A DNA stretch of 33,007 bases from Lachnospiraceae bacterium. GTDB lineage: Bacteria > Bacillota > Clostridia > Lachnospirales > Lachnospiraceae. Shown here piece by piece: positions 25,532 to 33,007 of this stretch. The DNA is taken from positions 1 through 33,007 of the forward strand of contig JAFVCL010000065.1 of the NCBI GenBank assembly GCA_017479285.1, in the 5' to 3' direction. The position numbers were made by a program, and so were the translations under genes. Position 1 is the stretch's first letter. Each line of letters opens with the position of its first letter. The notes under the pieces were generated by a model, which was not told the DNA's origin, did no database searches, and worked only from the letters and a program-made list of their open reading frames with translations.

Positions 25532-28500
25532 CTACTGCTTTGACTTTCGGATTTCTTCAAACAGTGAGAAAATCATCCTCTTAAGCGGGGAATCATCCTT
25601 CATGAGAAAATAAAATATTTCCGTCGCTTCGTTATTCTCATACTTTAGGATCATAATTCCATACAGGTATCCGTCACATAAACTCTTAATAAGATAATTC
25701 CATACAGCATCTGCTGAATTAAATTCTTCTTTGCTTGTGCTGAGATAACTGATTATAGCTTTCAGTTTTTCCCTGCGATCCGCCTTCCCTGCAATATCCG
25801 CAAGTCCCTCACTTACCTGCTGCGCCATATCCTGAGGTTCGGCATCATTATTAAGCTTACCTATAATCGGATCCGTTCCTTCAAATACACTTGAGAAAAT
25901 AACTGCCTGACTCATTTTCGATGGACTAAATCTGCTATAATATTCCTCATTAGCCTTGATATTTTCAGTAACCGTTATACCTTTAGCCTCGAGTTCCGGA
26001 AGATCCGTAAATGCGTATTTGAGTTCCTCCCGTGTAATATTATTTTTATCAAAGCGTGCCCGTCTTGTAGCAACTATCTGTCTGACAGTTGTATTGATCC
26101 TGAGTGCATCGCTGTACTCTCTGTTCTTCTTTATCTCCTTTATCTGTGCATTCTTTTCACTGATCTGTTTGGAAAGCTCCTTGATTTTGTTTTTATCCTC
26201 CCCGTTTTCATCCTCCGAAGCATTCTTCTTTTCCTCCTCGAGCTGGCTTACCTGAGATGAAAGTTTATCCATCTGTTTCTCATAACCGTTAAGCACACTG
26301 ATCTGTTTGATCGCATCCGGCGCCGATCCAAAGAGGAGCAGATAACCTTCATACATCTCAGGAGTAGCTGAGGCATCTATCAGCTTCGTACCCTTCTTTT
26401 GCTTTGTAGGATCATTCTCATCCGGAATAAAATAGACATAATCCTGCTTTTCATTGGCAAAGGATGCACTGTACTTATTAAGATCACCCTGGACACTCGT
26501 ACGGCTTTGCATATCGTAGGTTCTTTCAATATGAGTAAGTACCTCTTCACTGCTAATGATGATCTTTGTCAGTGGAGCTGTAAACGCTTCTTCTCCTTTA
26601 TGCCTTACTCTTTCATCAATACAAAGCTGTCTCAGTTCAGTATAGGCTTTATACAGTTCTCTTAACCTGTTATGCTCTGTTTTATCTCCAAGATCCACTA
26701 TATTATTTGCATTTGTGAATTCAAGAAGCTTATTTCCCAGTTCTACATCTCTCGGATCCTTCTCCTGTTTAGCGCCTTCAACCTCCTCGAGTCTGTTTAC
26801 ACTATGCATCATGGGTGTCTCTATCAGTGTTAATAACGCGGTTATCGATTCTCCGACGCTGTCTCCTGCTTCATTGATCTCTATCTTTTCATAATCGGAT
26901 CCGGCATCATAATAATCCTGTTTATCGAAAAATCCTTTATACTCGGGGATCATCGTTACCCCTTCATCCTCTGTCTGTTCAAGCTGATTTCCGATCTGCT
27001 GTGGCGAGAAGCCGTAGTGGATCATCTCCGGTAAAAACGAATTGCTCTTTTTGTATGATTCAAGGTCTTCGAGGGTTGCCATCTTCTGACCGTAACGCTC
27101 GAAAGAGAGATCCTTACGCTGAAGCTTTGACTCAAAATTCTCAAGCGCCGAGGCATTAACGGCATACCCGATTCCTCCGCTGACCACCATACCGGCATCA
27201 ACCAGCTTTCCAAAATTCATCTCGGTTTCCTTAAACTCAGAAGCGATTGGAAGCCCCGCGGTCTTAGCCATCTCCACCATAAAGGTTGTACAGTTGCGAT
27301 TGTAATAATTATATCCCTTGTCCGCGTATGTTTCTGAATCTTTTAGGACATCATTGACCTTTTTATTATCGATCTCGTATGTCTTCGAAATGGAGAATGC
27401 GTGCCCTGTATCGTCCACAAGCGTTCCCGGTATCACCGCTCCGTTTAGTGCGGTAATCTGACCTGATTGACTGAAAAATCCACCACTCGGATAAAAACCG
27501 TACTGGAGTTTATATCTTTCCTTTTTCCCGGTCAGCTTATTTAGTCTGGTATAAGACAGCCCCACCATGGAGTGACCCATCTCTAATTTATTTGTTGAAG
27601 CATCCCCGGATTCCGAGGCTTTCTGTACAACAAGACTGATCTCCGGTTTCTTTTCAGGATCATCCGGAGATGTTCTCTCCCATACTATCGGTATATTTGC
27701 ATTATTCTCAAATACTTCGTTTTCGGTATCTCTTCCGGGATCCTGTTCTTTCTCCGCAAGAGTCCTTACATCCATTCCGAGAAGCTCCTGCCTTTTGCCT
27801 CTGCGCTTTTCCTGGGCTCCGGCAAGATTCCTTCCGCGGTTTCTGACCTGCTTTATCTTTGTTATCCCGAGTGCTATAAAACCAATCGGGGCTGACAAAA
27901 CACCCAATACTCCCGCAAGCACTCCTTTAAGCCGGTTCTTTATGCGCACTCCGAGTCCTGCTTTTGTTCTTCCCACGGGAACGATATTTATATTTTCCGT
28001 AGCCCTGGCGCTCTTATCCGCCTCCTCTAAATCTGCCCCGTTCTCCTTCTCCTCCTCATCATTCATCTCTGCAAGCTCTATTTCCTTCGGGGGAATTTTT
28101 CCGTTATCCGCCTTCTTTACCAGGTCTTCCGCCTTTTCAATTATCTCCCCGGCCTGCTTAATGTTCTCATCGTCCTTTTCCAGCTCTATAAGTTCTGCCT
28201 GCCCGTCTGCGTTCTCGTTACCCTTTGCATCTATCTTTTGTTCAAGGTCCTCCGCCCGGTCTGCGATTATCTGTTTTTCACCCTCGAGTTTTTCTTCCTC
28301 TGCGGCCTTGTTGTTATCATTAACGATAAGCCCCTCATTTTCATTCGCTTCATTTGCATTCTGAGGTGCTTTGTTTTCGGCCGCATTACCGGCCTCATCG
28401 GCCTTCACTGCCTGTTCGCCTCCGATAAGTTCGAAAACAATATCCATGGGATATCTCAGGATTCCCGGAGTCTTTTCTTTCTTTACGACAGCTTTTTCTG

Positions 28501-28900
28501 CGACAGGTTTTTTCCTGTAATCATTGATATTAAGCTTAAATCCTCCTCCGAAGGTCATGCCTGCCAGCTCGTCCTGTTCTCTGCGACGTTTTTCTGCCGT
28601 CTTTGCCTTCTCTGCAAGGAGCATTTCTTCCTGCTGTATTTTCGCAGCCTTCTCGTCATCACTCTCGGCATACCTTACCCCAAGGAGTTTTTCAACGGAA
28701 TCCGAAAGTCCGGCATACATCTCGCCCGCATCCGTGAGGTTCTCCCCATCGGTTACCCCTGCCTCCTGCGCCTCCTTAAGGACCTCATAAATGGTCTTTC
28801 TACCGGAGGGAACCATATATGCGATAAGCGCAAGACGCAGCTTTAAAAGCTCCGGCATTGACGCGCCAAGGAGCCTGTAGGCATTGAGCATATTTCTCAC
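25532..28900 (-). CDS. Large protein with papain-like (permuted NlpC/P60-type) domain (putative cargo, C-terminal part)
   Basis: A 1122-aa frame. Residues 4-75 are a compact helical domain (MLNAYRLLGASMPELLKLRL then ALIAYMV, YEVLKEAQEAG). Residues 80-300 are acidic Glu/Lys/Asn-rich linker, with a basic and hydrophobic segment at about 318-352 (VLAGVLGVLSAPIGFIALG). Residues about 440-560 resemble a permuted papain-like peptidase: GHSMVGL with His443, YGFYPSGG, then YNRNCTTFMVEMAKTAGL with Cys537. The rest is helical with a coiled coil near 885-920. A GTG at 28900 with GGAGA seven bases upstream is the best start, but the frame stays open upstream for 66 codons to a single TGA that ends the 398-aa frame, so this may be the second part of one interrupted protein of about 1586 aa. 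Confidence 0.75.
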   Translation of the reverse strand: MRNMLNAYRLLGASMPELLKLRLALIAYMVPSGRKTIYEVLKEAQEAGVTDGENLTDAGEMYAGLSDSVEKLLGVRYAESDDEKAAKIQQEEMLLAEKAKTAEKRRREQDELAGMTFGGGFKLNINDYRKKPVAEKAVVKKEKTPGILRYPMDIVFELIGGEQAVKADEAGNAAENKAPQNANEANENEGLIVNDNNKAAEEEKLEGEKQIIADRAEDLEQKIDAKGNENADGQAELIELEKDDENIKQAGEIIEKAEDLVKKADNGKIPPKEIELAEMNDEEEKENGADLEEADKSARATENINIVPVGRTKAGLGVRIKNRLKGVLAGVLGVLSAPIGFIALGITKIKQVRNRGRNLAGAQEKRRGKRQELLGMDVRTLAEKEQDPGRDTENEVFENNANIPIVWERTSPDDPEKKPEISLVVQKASESGDASTNKLEMGHSMVGLSYTRLNKLTGKKERYKLQYGFYPSGGFFSQSGQITALNGAVIPGTLVDDTGHAFSISKTYEIDNKKVNDVLKDSETYADKGYNYYNRNCTTFMVEMAKTAGLPIASEFKETEMNFGKLVDAGMVVSGGIGYAVNASALENFESKLQRKDLSFERYGQKMATLEDLESYKKSNSFLPEMIHYGFSPQQIGNQLEQTEDEGVTMIPEYKGFFDKQDYYDAGSDYEKIEINEAGDSVGESITALLTLIETPMMHSVNRLEEVEGAKQEKDPRDVELGNKLLEFTNANNIVDLGDKTEHNRLRELYKAYTELRQLCIDERVRHKGEEAFTAPLTKIIISSEEVLTHIERTYDMQSRTSVQGDLNKYSASFANEKQDYVYFIPDENDPTKQKKGTKLIDASATPEMYEGYLLLFGSAPDAIKQISVLNGYEKQMDKLSSQVSQLEEEKKNASEDENGEDKNKIKELSKQISEKNAQIKEIKKNREYSDALRINTTVRQIVATRRARFDKNNITREELKYAFTDLPELEAKGITVTENIKANEEYYSRFSPSKMSQAVIFSSVFEGTDPIIGKLNNDAEPQDMAQQVSEGLADIAGKADRREKLKAIISYLSTSKEEFNSADAVWNYLIKSLCDGYLYGIMILKYENNEATEIFYFLMKDDSPLKRMIFSLFEEIRKSKQ

Positions 28901-28907
28901 GGCTTTA

Positions 28908-28912
28908 TCTCC
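28908..28912 (-). promoter_or_regulatory. Candidate ribosome binding site for GTG 28900
   Basis: GGAGA on the minus strand lies seven bases before GTG 28900. It would allow separate translation of the 1122-aa part, but it also reads as ordinary codons (GGA GAT) of the open bridge. Confidence 0.4.
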
Positions 28913-28984
28913 GCCGTTTTTTGCCTCTTCCTCCGCTTTATCGGCGTTTACTCCTTTGCCTTCGTTTTCCTTTTCCTTTTCCTC

Positions 28985-29075
28985 CTCGGGTGCTTCGCCC
29001 CTGCCTTTGGCAGGGTCTTCCTCCCCCTGAACCCGGGTTGTAAGGAGTCCGCCCCGGGCTCCTGTCCCTGTTTCG
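28985..29075. repeat. GC-rich palindrome cluster
   Basis: A block with several perfect inverted repeats: CCCTGCC-TTT-GGCAGGG (28999-29015), the 10-base palindrome AACCCGGGTT (about 29030-29039), and GGAGTCC..GGGCTCC around 29044-29062. A hand count of line 28981-29040 gives 41 G/C of 60, well above the neighbouring cargo genes. It resembles a small REP-like element that was inserted in frame. Confidence 0.4.
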
Positions 29076-29098
29076 GGCTTTACAGTATGTATATCCTT

Positions 29099-30295
29099 TC
29101 ATCTCTCATCAAGTCTGGCAGAAGTATCCTCATCACTGACCTTTGAATAGTCCTTCTTCTCAGTCCGGGTCTTGGCGATCATCAGCCTGTACTCCAGGCT
29201 CTTTCTCCGCATATCTATTCTGCGCGCATCTTCCCGGGAATAGCTCCTTCCAAAAACATCCGTAAATCCCTTGTATCTCTTTTCCTTTACGCTGAAGGCT
29301 CTCCCCAGTTTTCCGAACAGTCCTCTTCCCGAGGCAGTTCTCTGTCTATTTATACCCGCGTTGTAATCAGCCTTTATCTTATTTATCGCGGCCTGTTTAA
29401 ATCTCTGTGCTCTCTTTACCGCTTTCTGGCTGCCTCTCGACTCCAGAGCTTCCTCTATATTCTTTTTCTCTCCCCCGTCTCCGATAAGCTCGCTGAGATT
29501 ATTATTTTTTCTTGCCTCATTTAAAGCATTAATATCGACCTCAACCTTCTCGTCATCCTTTCCTGAATTCATCTGCTCAAGGTCTTTTTCAGTCATTCCG
29601 GTCATGATCTCATTAAACGACTTAAGCTCCGGTCCTTCTTCATCCTCAATGCCTTTAGAATTTACCGCATTGTCAAATAACGACATCTGATCAAAGAGAT
29701 TTCCGTTTTCACCCGAAATGTCAGAAATATAATTCCCGGCGATCCTCTGTTCAATCTCATCCCCCTCCGTGAGTGAAAAATCCCTTGCGCCCTGCGCGTT
29801 TCCTCCGAGGAGGAGCCTCGATCTTATCCTGCCGTTTCTGTCATTGTCAAGCTGGGTATTCAGGCTCATTTTTTTTCCGGCATTTTTCATCTTCTCGATA
29901 TTTGCCAGCTCGACCTTGTGCCCTTTTTCCTCCTCATTTTGTTCATCCTCGATTTTCTTTAAGAAATCCTCCCGTTCCTTGGAATTCTCTTCGGTGAACT
30001 TCTCCAGCCCTTCCTCTTTCCTGTTTTTGATTCTGTCCAGAGCAGCCATGTGACGCTGCATCTCCTTTGCGTATTTATAAGAAGCAAAATCAGCGCCTTC
30101 CTCATCCGCTTTCTGGAGTCTGTTATATCTCACCAGGAGCCTGCTCATTTTAGAGAGCGCAACTCTTCCGGCAGAGCGCACCTGGGTATCGTCATAGAGT
30201 CTTCTTGCGAAGCTCTGCTCAAATTCCTTCGCCTGTGTCTGCCATAGGGGATTCTGGTATATCTTTTCGAAATCTTTCTTTTGTGGACCCGGCAT
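29099..30295 (-). CDS. Helical charged protein, probable N-terminal part of interrupted cargo
   Basis: A 398-aa frame with no signal peptide, membrane segment or known motif. Residues about 1-60 (FEKIYQNPLWQTQAKEFEQ) are helical; about 85-150 form a highly charged coiled coil (KEREDFLKKIEDEQNEEEK); the C-terminal third is basic, with FGKLGRAFSVKEKRYKGF and many Arg residues. AGGAGAAAGAT before the ATG at 30295 supports the start. It ends at a TGA after SARLDER, and the same frame then stays open into the 1122-aa part. It follows the ATPase gene after 91 bases, the largest clear gap in the series, which may hold a promoter (a TACAAT box is visible near 30332). Function unknown. Confidence 0.7.
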   Translation of the reverse strand: MPGPQKKDFEKIYQNPLWQTQAKEFEQSFARRLYDDTQVRSAGRVALSKMSRLLVRYNRLQKADEEGADFASYKYAKEMQRHMAALDRIKNRKEEGLEKFTEENSKEREDFLKKIEDEQNEEEKGHKVELANIEKMKNAGKKMSLNTQLDNDRNGRIRSRLLLGGNAQGARDFSLTEGDEIEQRIAGNYISDISGENGNLFDQMSLFDNAVNSKGIEDEEGPELKSFNEIMTGMTEKDLEQMNSGKDDEKVEVDINALNEARKNNNLSELIGDGGEKKNIEEALESRGSQKAVKRAQRFKQAAINKIKADYNAGINRQRTASGRGLFGKLGRAFSVKEKRYKGFTDVFGRSYSREDARRIDMRRKSLEYRLMIAKTRTEKKDYSKVSDEDTSARLDER

Positions 30296-30386
30296 ATCTT
30301 TCTCCTGTATTTATATCCTTGTGTTTTTATTGTACCTCACAGCTCGCAACAAAAACGCAACAAACAGTCTGTTCAGCTCCTGATGG

Positions 30387-32609
30387 CTATCCGTTATAGA
30401 GAGCCTGCATTACATCATTTTTAACGCCCATCTTTCCCGTCTTCATACATTCAAGATCCAGCGCCTCCGCGATGTCGTTCATATTCACGCTTCTTTCTTC
30501 CGCAGCCGCCCTGTAGGCTGCCGCAACCGCGGAGGATTTAATAAAGCTTCCGGATATCTCGGCCGCCCTTGCAAGCACCTCAAAATCGATGTCGTCCGAA
30601 AGAGGTGTAGCCTTTGGAAAGGCGTTTTCCCAAAGTTCCAGCCTTGTAGCCTCGTCCGGTATCCCGATGGGGATAAGAAAGGTCATACGCCTCTTAAATG
30701 CCGCGTCAAAGTTTTGCATATTGTTTGTAGCGAGTATGCTCATACCGGCATACTCCTCTATCTTCTGGAGAAGGTATGCGGTCTCGGCATTCGCGTATTT
30801 ATCATTCGAGCTTGAAACCTCGGTTCTTTTCGAGAAAAGGGAATCCGCCTCATCAAAAAACAGTATGGCGTTTGAGTTTTTTGCCGCGTCAAACACCGCT
30901 CCGAGATTTTTTTCCGTCTCTCCGATATACTTGCTGCTTATCTGGGACAGGTCTATGCGATAGATATCAAGACCCAGCTCCTTTGCAAGCACCTGCGCCG
31001 CCATGGTTTTTCCGGTTCCGGGGGGGCCGTAGAGTACGACGGCGATTCCTCTTCCGTAGGGCAGCTTTCTCCCGAATCCGAAATCGTCATTGACCCTGCT
31101 CTTAAGCCTTACCCTGTCACAGACCATCCTAAGGAGCTTTTCACTCTCGGGATCCACAATTAAGTCCTCCCACTCAAAAGGACTGCTCAGCCTTTTTGCG
31201 TTCTCTCCGAAAGCAACGGAGCATATCCTTCTTATCTGCTCCTCAAGCTGCGATTTTTTAAGGATATGACCGGCTTCCCCATTTTCCTCCCCCGCGCCGG
31301 ACATAATGCAGTTATTGACCGCCTCGATGATCCGTCCCGGGCTCAAGGTAAACTTTGAAACTATCTCCCCCAGCGAGACATCCCCTGAAAAAACCGCGCC
31401 CCTGTTTTCTGCTGCCTCCTGCCACAGCCTTAACTGTGAGGCATTGTCTGCCTCCGGAATGCTTATCCTGTAAAACCTTGCCTTTAAAAGACTGGTCGCC
31501 TCTTTGCCTAGGGGCTTTGAGGTTCCCAGAAACACTACCGGAAGATACGCAAGAAGCGTGGAAAATATCCTGCAAAATTCCGGACTTTCCCCCGCTTTTT
31601 CCGGTATCGCATAGAAATATAAAAGCGCTCTCTCAAGTGCTGTTTTAAGTACAATATCCGATGTAAGTCCGCTTTGTTTTTCCGGTGAAAGAGCAGAAAG
31701 TGCCAAAAAATCCACAGCTAAAAGAGCCTGGTTGGTCTCGGCGGAAAGCATTCTCATAAGATGCCTTTTCCCTTCCCCGGGCTGTGCGCTTAGTTCGATT
31801 ATCTCTCCCTCTCCGGAGCTGCCGCAGTTTTCATAGACTCTTGACAGTTCTTCAAATTCCTCCCTGTGACAGACATAACCCCCCGTTACAGGCTCGTGGT
31901 AGGCAGCACAGTAAGAAAGCTCTCCGAGACTGTAGCTGTTGCCGCAAAGATAGTTCAATGCGGGAGTTCTTAAAATGAGCGGTCTTGCGGTCTCCGCAAA
32001 AAGACCCGGATTATCCCACGGCTTTAACATTACCGCATTTAAAAATGAGTCCGGATTTAAAAGCTCCGATAAAGAATTTTCCTCCTCTTCAAGGAAGAAG
32101 CTTCCGAGGTCGACACAGAGCCCCACAGTCCCCCGGAAATAACCGTCGGTTACTCCCTGCAAAACCGCAAAGCTCTTCTCATACTTTCTGTTTACGGAAC
32201 CCGCCCACGCGATAAGAAGGGCAAGTGCCTCGATATTTGACAGATAGCCGCTCAGAAGCAGCCTCGAAAGCGGAAACTCATCCCCTCCTTCAAGTGTCTG
32301 TCTGCTCCTGTTTAAAAGCCCCGCCAGAATCGCTCTTACCTTTTTCTTGTCGGGAAATACAGCCTTTCCGTGGGGCTCTAAAGCCCGGACAAGCTCCTCA
32401 TCCCCGGGAAGGGCGCCTATCCTTGACACCGCCATCTCCGGTTCCTGCTCGTTTCTGTATATTTCCAGCATACACAAAAGGTCAATAAAGCGAAGATACT
32501 CCTCGCTCTCTTCCTTATCGTCCTTAAATACCCCTTGGGCAGCATCTCCGAAATACGCATCTATAAAGCCGTAATCCGGCTCTTTATTTTTCTCAATCGT
32601 CTCATCCAT
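30387..32609 (-). CDS. AAA+ ATPase of the contractile injection system type
   Basis: A 740-aa protein from ATG 32609 (the TTG one codon upstream is less likely; GGGAG stands nine bases before the ATG). Numbered from that TTG: residues 1-255 are helical with no ATPase motif; about 268-440 are a degenerate AAA module with a P-loop-like AQPGEGKRH (276-284) and a lid-like LGEIVSKFTLSPGRIIEAVN; 480-725 are an active AAA+ module with Walker A GPPGTGKT (529-536), Walker B FFDEAD (585-590), sensor 1 ATN (628-630) and arginine finger pair RR (641-642). This inactive-plus-active layout is typical of ATPases found with extracellular contractile injection systems, where they probably act in assembly or cargo handling. 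The system type is inferred. Confidence 0.88.
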   Translation of the reverse strand: MDETIEKNKEPDYGFIDAYFGDAAQGVFKDDKEESEEYLRFIDLLCMLEIYRNEQEPEMAVSRIGALPGDEELVRALEPHGKAVFPDKKKVRAILAGLLNRSRQTLEGGDEFPLSRLLLSGYLSNIEALALLIAWAGSVNRKYEKSFAVLQGVTDGYFRGTVGLCVDLGSFFLEEEENSLSELLNPDSFLNAVMLKPWDNPGLFAETARPLILRTPALNYLCGNSYSLGELSYCAAYHEPVTGGYVCHREEFEELSRVYENCGSSGEGEIIELSAQPGEGKRHLMRMLSAETNQALLAVDFLALSALSPEKQSGLTSDIVLKTALERALLYFYAIPEKAGESPEFCRIFSTLLAYLPVVFLGTSKPLGKEATSLLKARFYRISIPEADNASQLRLWQEAAENRGAVFSGDVSLGEIVSKFTLSPGRIIEAVNNCIMSGAGEENGEAGHILKKSQLEEQIRRICSVAFGENAKRLSSPFEWEDLIVDPESEKLLRMVCDRVRLKSRVNDDFGFGRKLPYGRGIAVVLYGPPGTGKTMAAQVLAKELGLDIYRIDLSQISSKYIGETEKNLGAVFDAAKNSNAILFFDEADSLFSKRTEVSSSNDKYANAETAYLLQKIEEYAGMSILATNNMQNFDAAFKRRMTFLIPIGIPDEATRLELWENAFPKATPLSDDIDFEVLARAAEISGSFIKSSAVAAAYRAAAEERSVNMNDIAEALDLECMKTGKMGVKNDVMQALYNG

Positions 32610-32650
32610 CAAGTAAGACTCCCTCCGGCAAAAGCCTTCGCTTTAATAAT

Positions 32651-33007
32651 TTAGAAATCTATGGTTTCCTCTCCGAAGATAAGATCCGCATAAGGCTCGA
32701 AGTCAGCCCTTGTAAGAACGCCTCCGACCTTTACGAACTCGGACTGGACTGCCTGGAGATAATGCTTCATGTGAACCTTTCCGTCACCGTACTCGGGGTC
32801 AGCCACCGCAAGGAATGCGGCGTTAAGGATACAGTTCTTTATATTACCTCCCACCAGCTCATATTTCTCCGCGAGGAAATGTATATCCACATCCTCCGCA
32901 AGAGGCGTGTTCTTGGGTATTGTCGTTTTCCAGAGCATCTCTCTTGTGGGGACATCCGGCTTTCTGAACTCGACGATATATTTCATACGCCTGAAGAACG
33001 CGGGGTC
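32651..33007 (-). CDS. AAA+ ATPase, C-terminal part only (cut by window edge)
   Basis: The frame is open to the window edge and has no start inside. The first visible residues, DPAFFRRMKYIVEFRKPD, are the arginine-finger region of an AAA+ module, followed by the small lid domain (TREMLWKTTIPKNTPLAEDV, IHFLAEKYELVGGNIKNCIL, NAAFLAVA) and a C-terminal tail ending GEETIDF. The wording of these segments matches eCIS-type AAA+ ATPases well. The ATG at 32986 is internal and not the start. The next gene, another AAA+ ATPase, begins about 40 bases later, so two ATPases stand in tandem. Confidence 0.85.
   Translation of the reverse strand, partial: DPAFFRRMKYIVEFRKPDVPTREMLWKTTIPKNTPLAEDVDIHFLAEKYELVGGNIKNCILNAAFLAVADPEYGDGKVHMKHYLQAVQSEFVKVGGVLTRADFEPYADLIFGEETIDF

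Larger units (their letters stand above)
28901..29101 (-). other. In-frame open bridge and single TGA between two cargo parts
   Basis: The 398-aa and 1122-aa frames lie in the same reading frame. Only the TGA at 29101-29099 separates them, and the 66 codons after it (29098-28901) hold no stop and no ATG. They encode a Glu/Lys/Gly/Pro-rich linker (for example APEEEKEKENEGKG) much like the linkers on both sides. This suggests a nonsense mutation in one large gene, readthrough, or a recently split gene. Confidence 0.65.

Noticed and set aside
29099..29101. TGA as a selenocysteine codon
   Set aside because: The surrounding sequence is a disordered linker, not a redox site, and no convincing SECIS-like hairpin follows at the usual close distance.
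19336..30295. Similar lengths of the 1584-aa protein and the reconstructed product of about 1586 aa as evidence of homology
   Set aside because: The sequences show no visible similarity along their length; the match in size looks like chance.
11798..33007. Prophage
   Set aside because: No integrase, terminase, capsid, portal or lysis genes are seen; the AAA+ ATPases fit injection systems better.

Overview
All coordinates and motifs were read by hand from the sequence; no database was searched. The window looks like chromosomal DNA of an anaerobic Firmicute, most likely a clostridial or Lachnospiraceae-type (Butyrivibrio-like) bacterium. The basis is strong AGGAGG-type ribosome binding sites, moderate GC, a small clostridial FeoA/FeoB pair, a DUF3793 gene beside a flavodoxin, and a dCache chemoreceptor. 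The genus assignment is inference.

Left part (1-11.7 kb), mostly ordinary genes: a partial small membrane protein at the left edge; a multi-pass membrane protein; a divergent pair made of a secreted phosphodiester glycosidase-like protein and a small membrane protein; an eno-DUF3793-flavodoxin operon; feoAB; an aldo/keto reductase-metallophosphoesterase pair; and a methyl-accepting chemotaxis protein. Matching DtxR-type palindromes lie upstream of both eno and feoA, so the iron-uptake genes and the eno/flavodoxin operon may share iron control.

Right part (11.8-33.0 kb): one unbroken minus-strand gene series with short gaps. In transcription order (right to left) it runs: the C-terminus of an AAA+ ATPase (cut by the window edge); a second AAA+ ATPase with a degenerate first AAA module; a large protein split by one in-frame TGA into 398-aa and 1122-aa parts; two GNAT-type proteins; a 1584-aa protein with an embedded UbiB/ABC1 kinase-like domain; a GNAT; a 350-aa Q-rich protein with a hydrophobic segment; two GNATs; a 649-aa helical protein; and a last GNAT. 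The two ATPases resemble those that accompany extracellular contractile injection systems (eCIS). I infer that this is the downstream cargo end of such a locus, with sheath, tube and baseplate genes expected beyond position 33007. None of those structural genes lies inside the window, so the eCIS assignment is inference.

The most interesting pattern is regular alternation: each large, multidomain putative cargo is followed directly by one or two GNAT-fold proteins, four modules in a row. Five of the six GNAT-type proteins appear to carry a second, degenerate GNAT-like half. A simple hypothesis is a set of cargo plus cognate acetyl/acyltransferase-like partner modules (activator, chaperone or protective partner) served by one injection machine.
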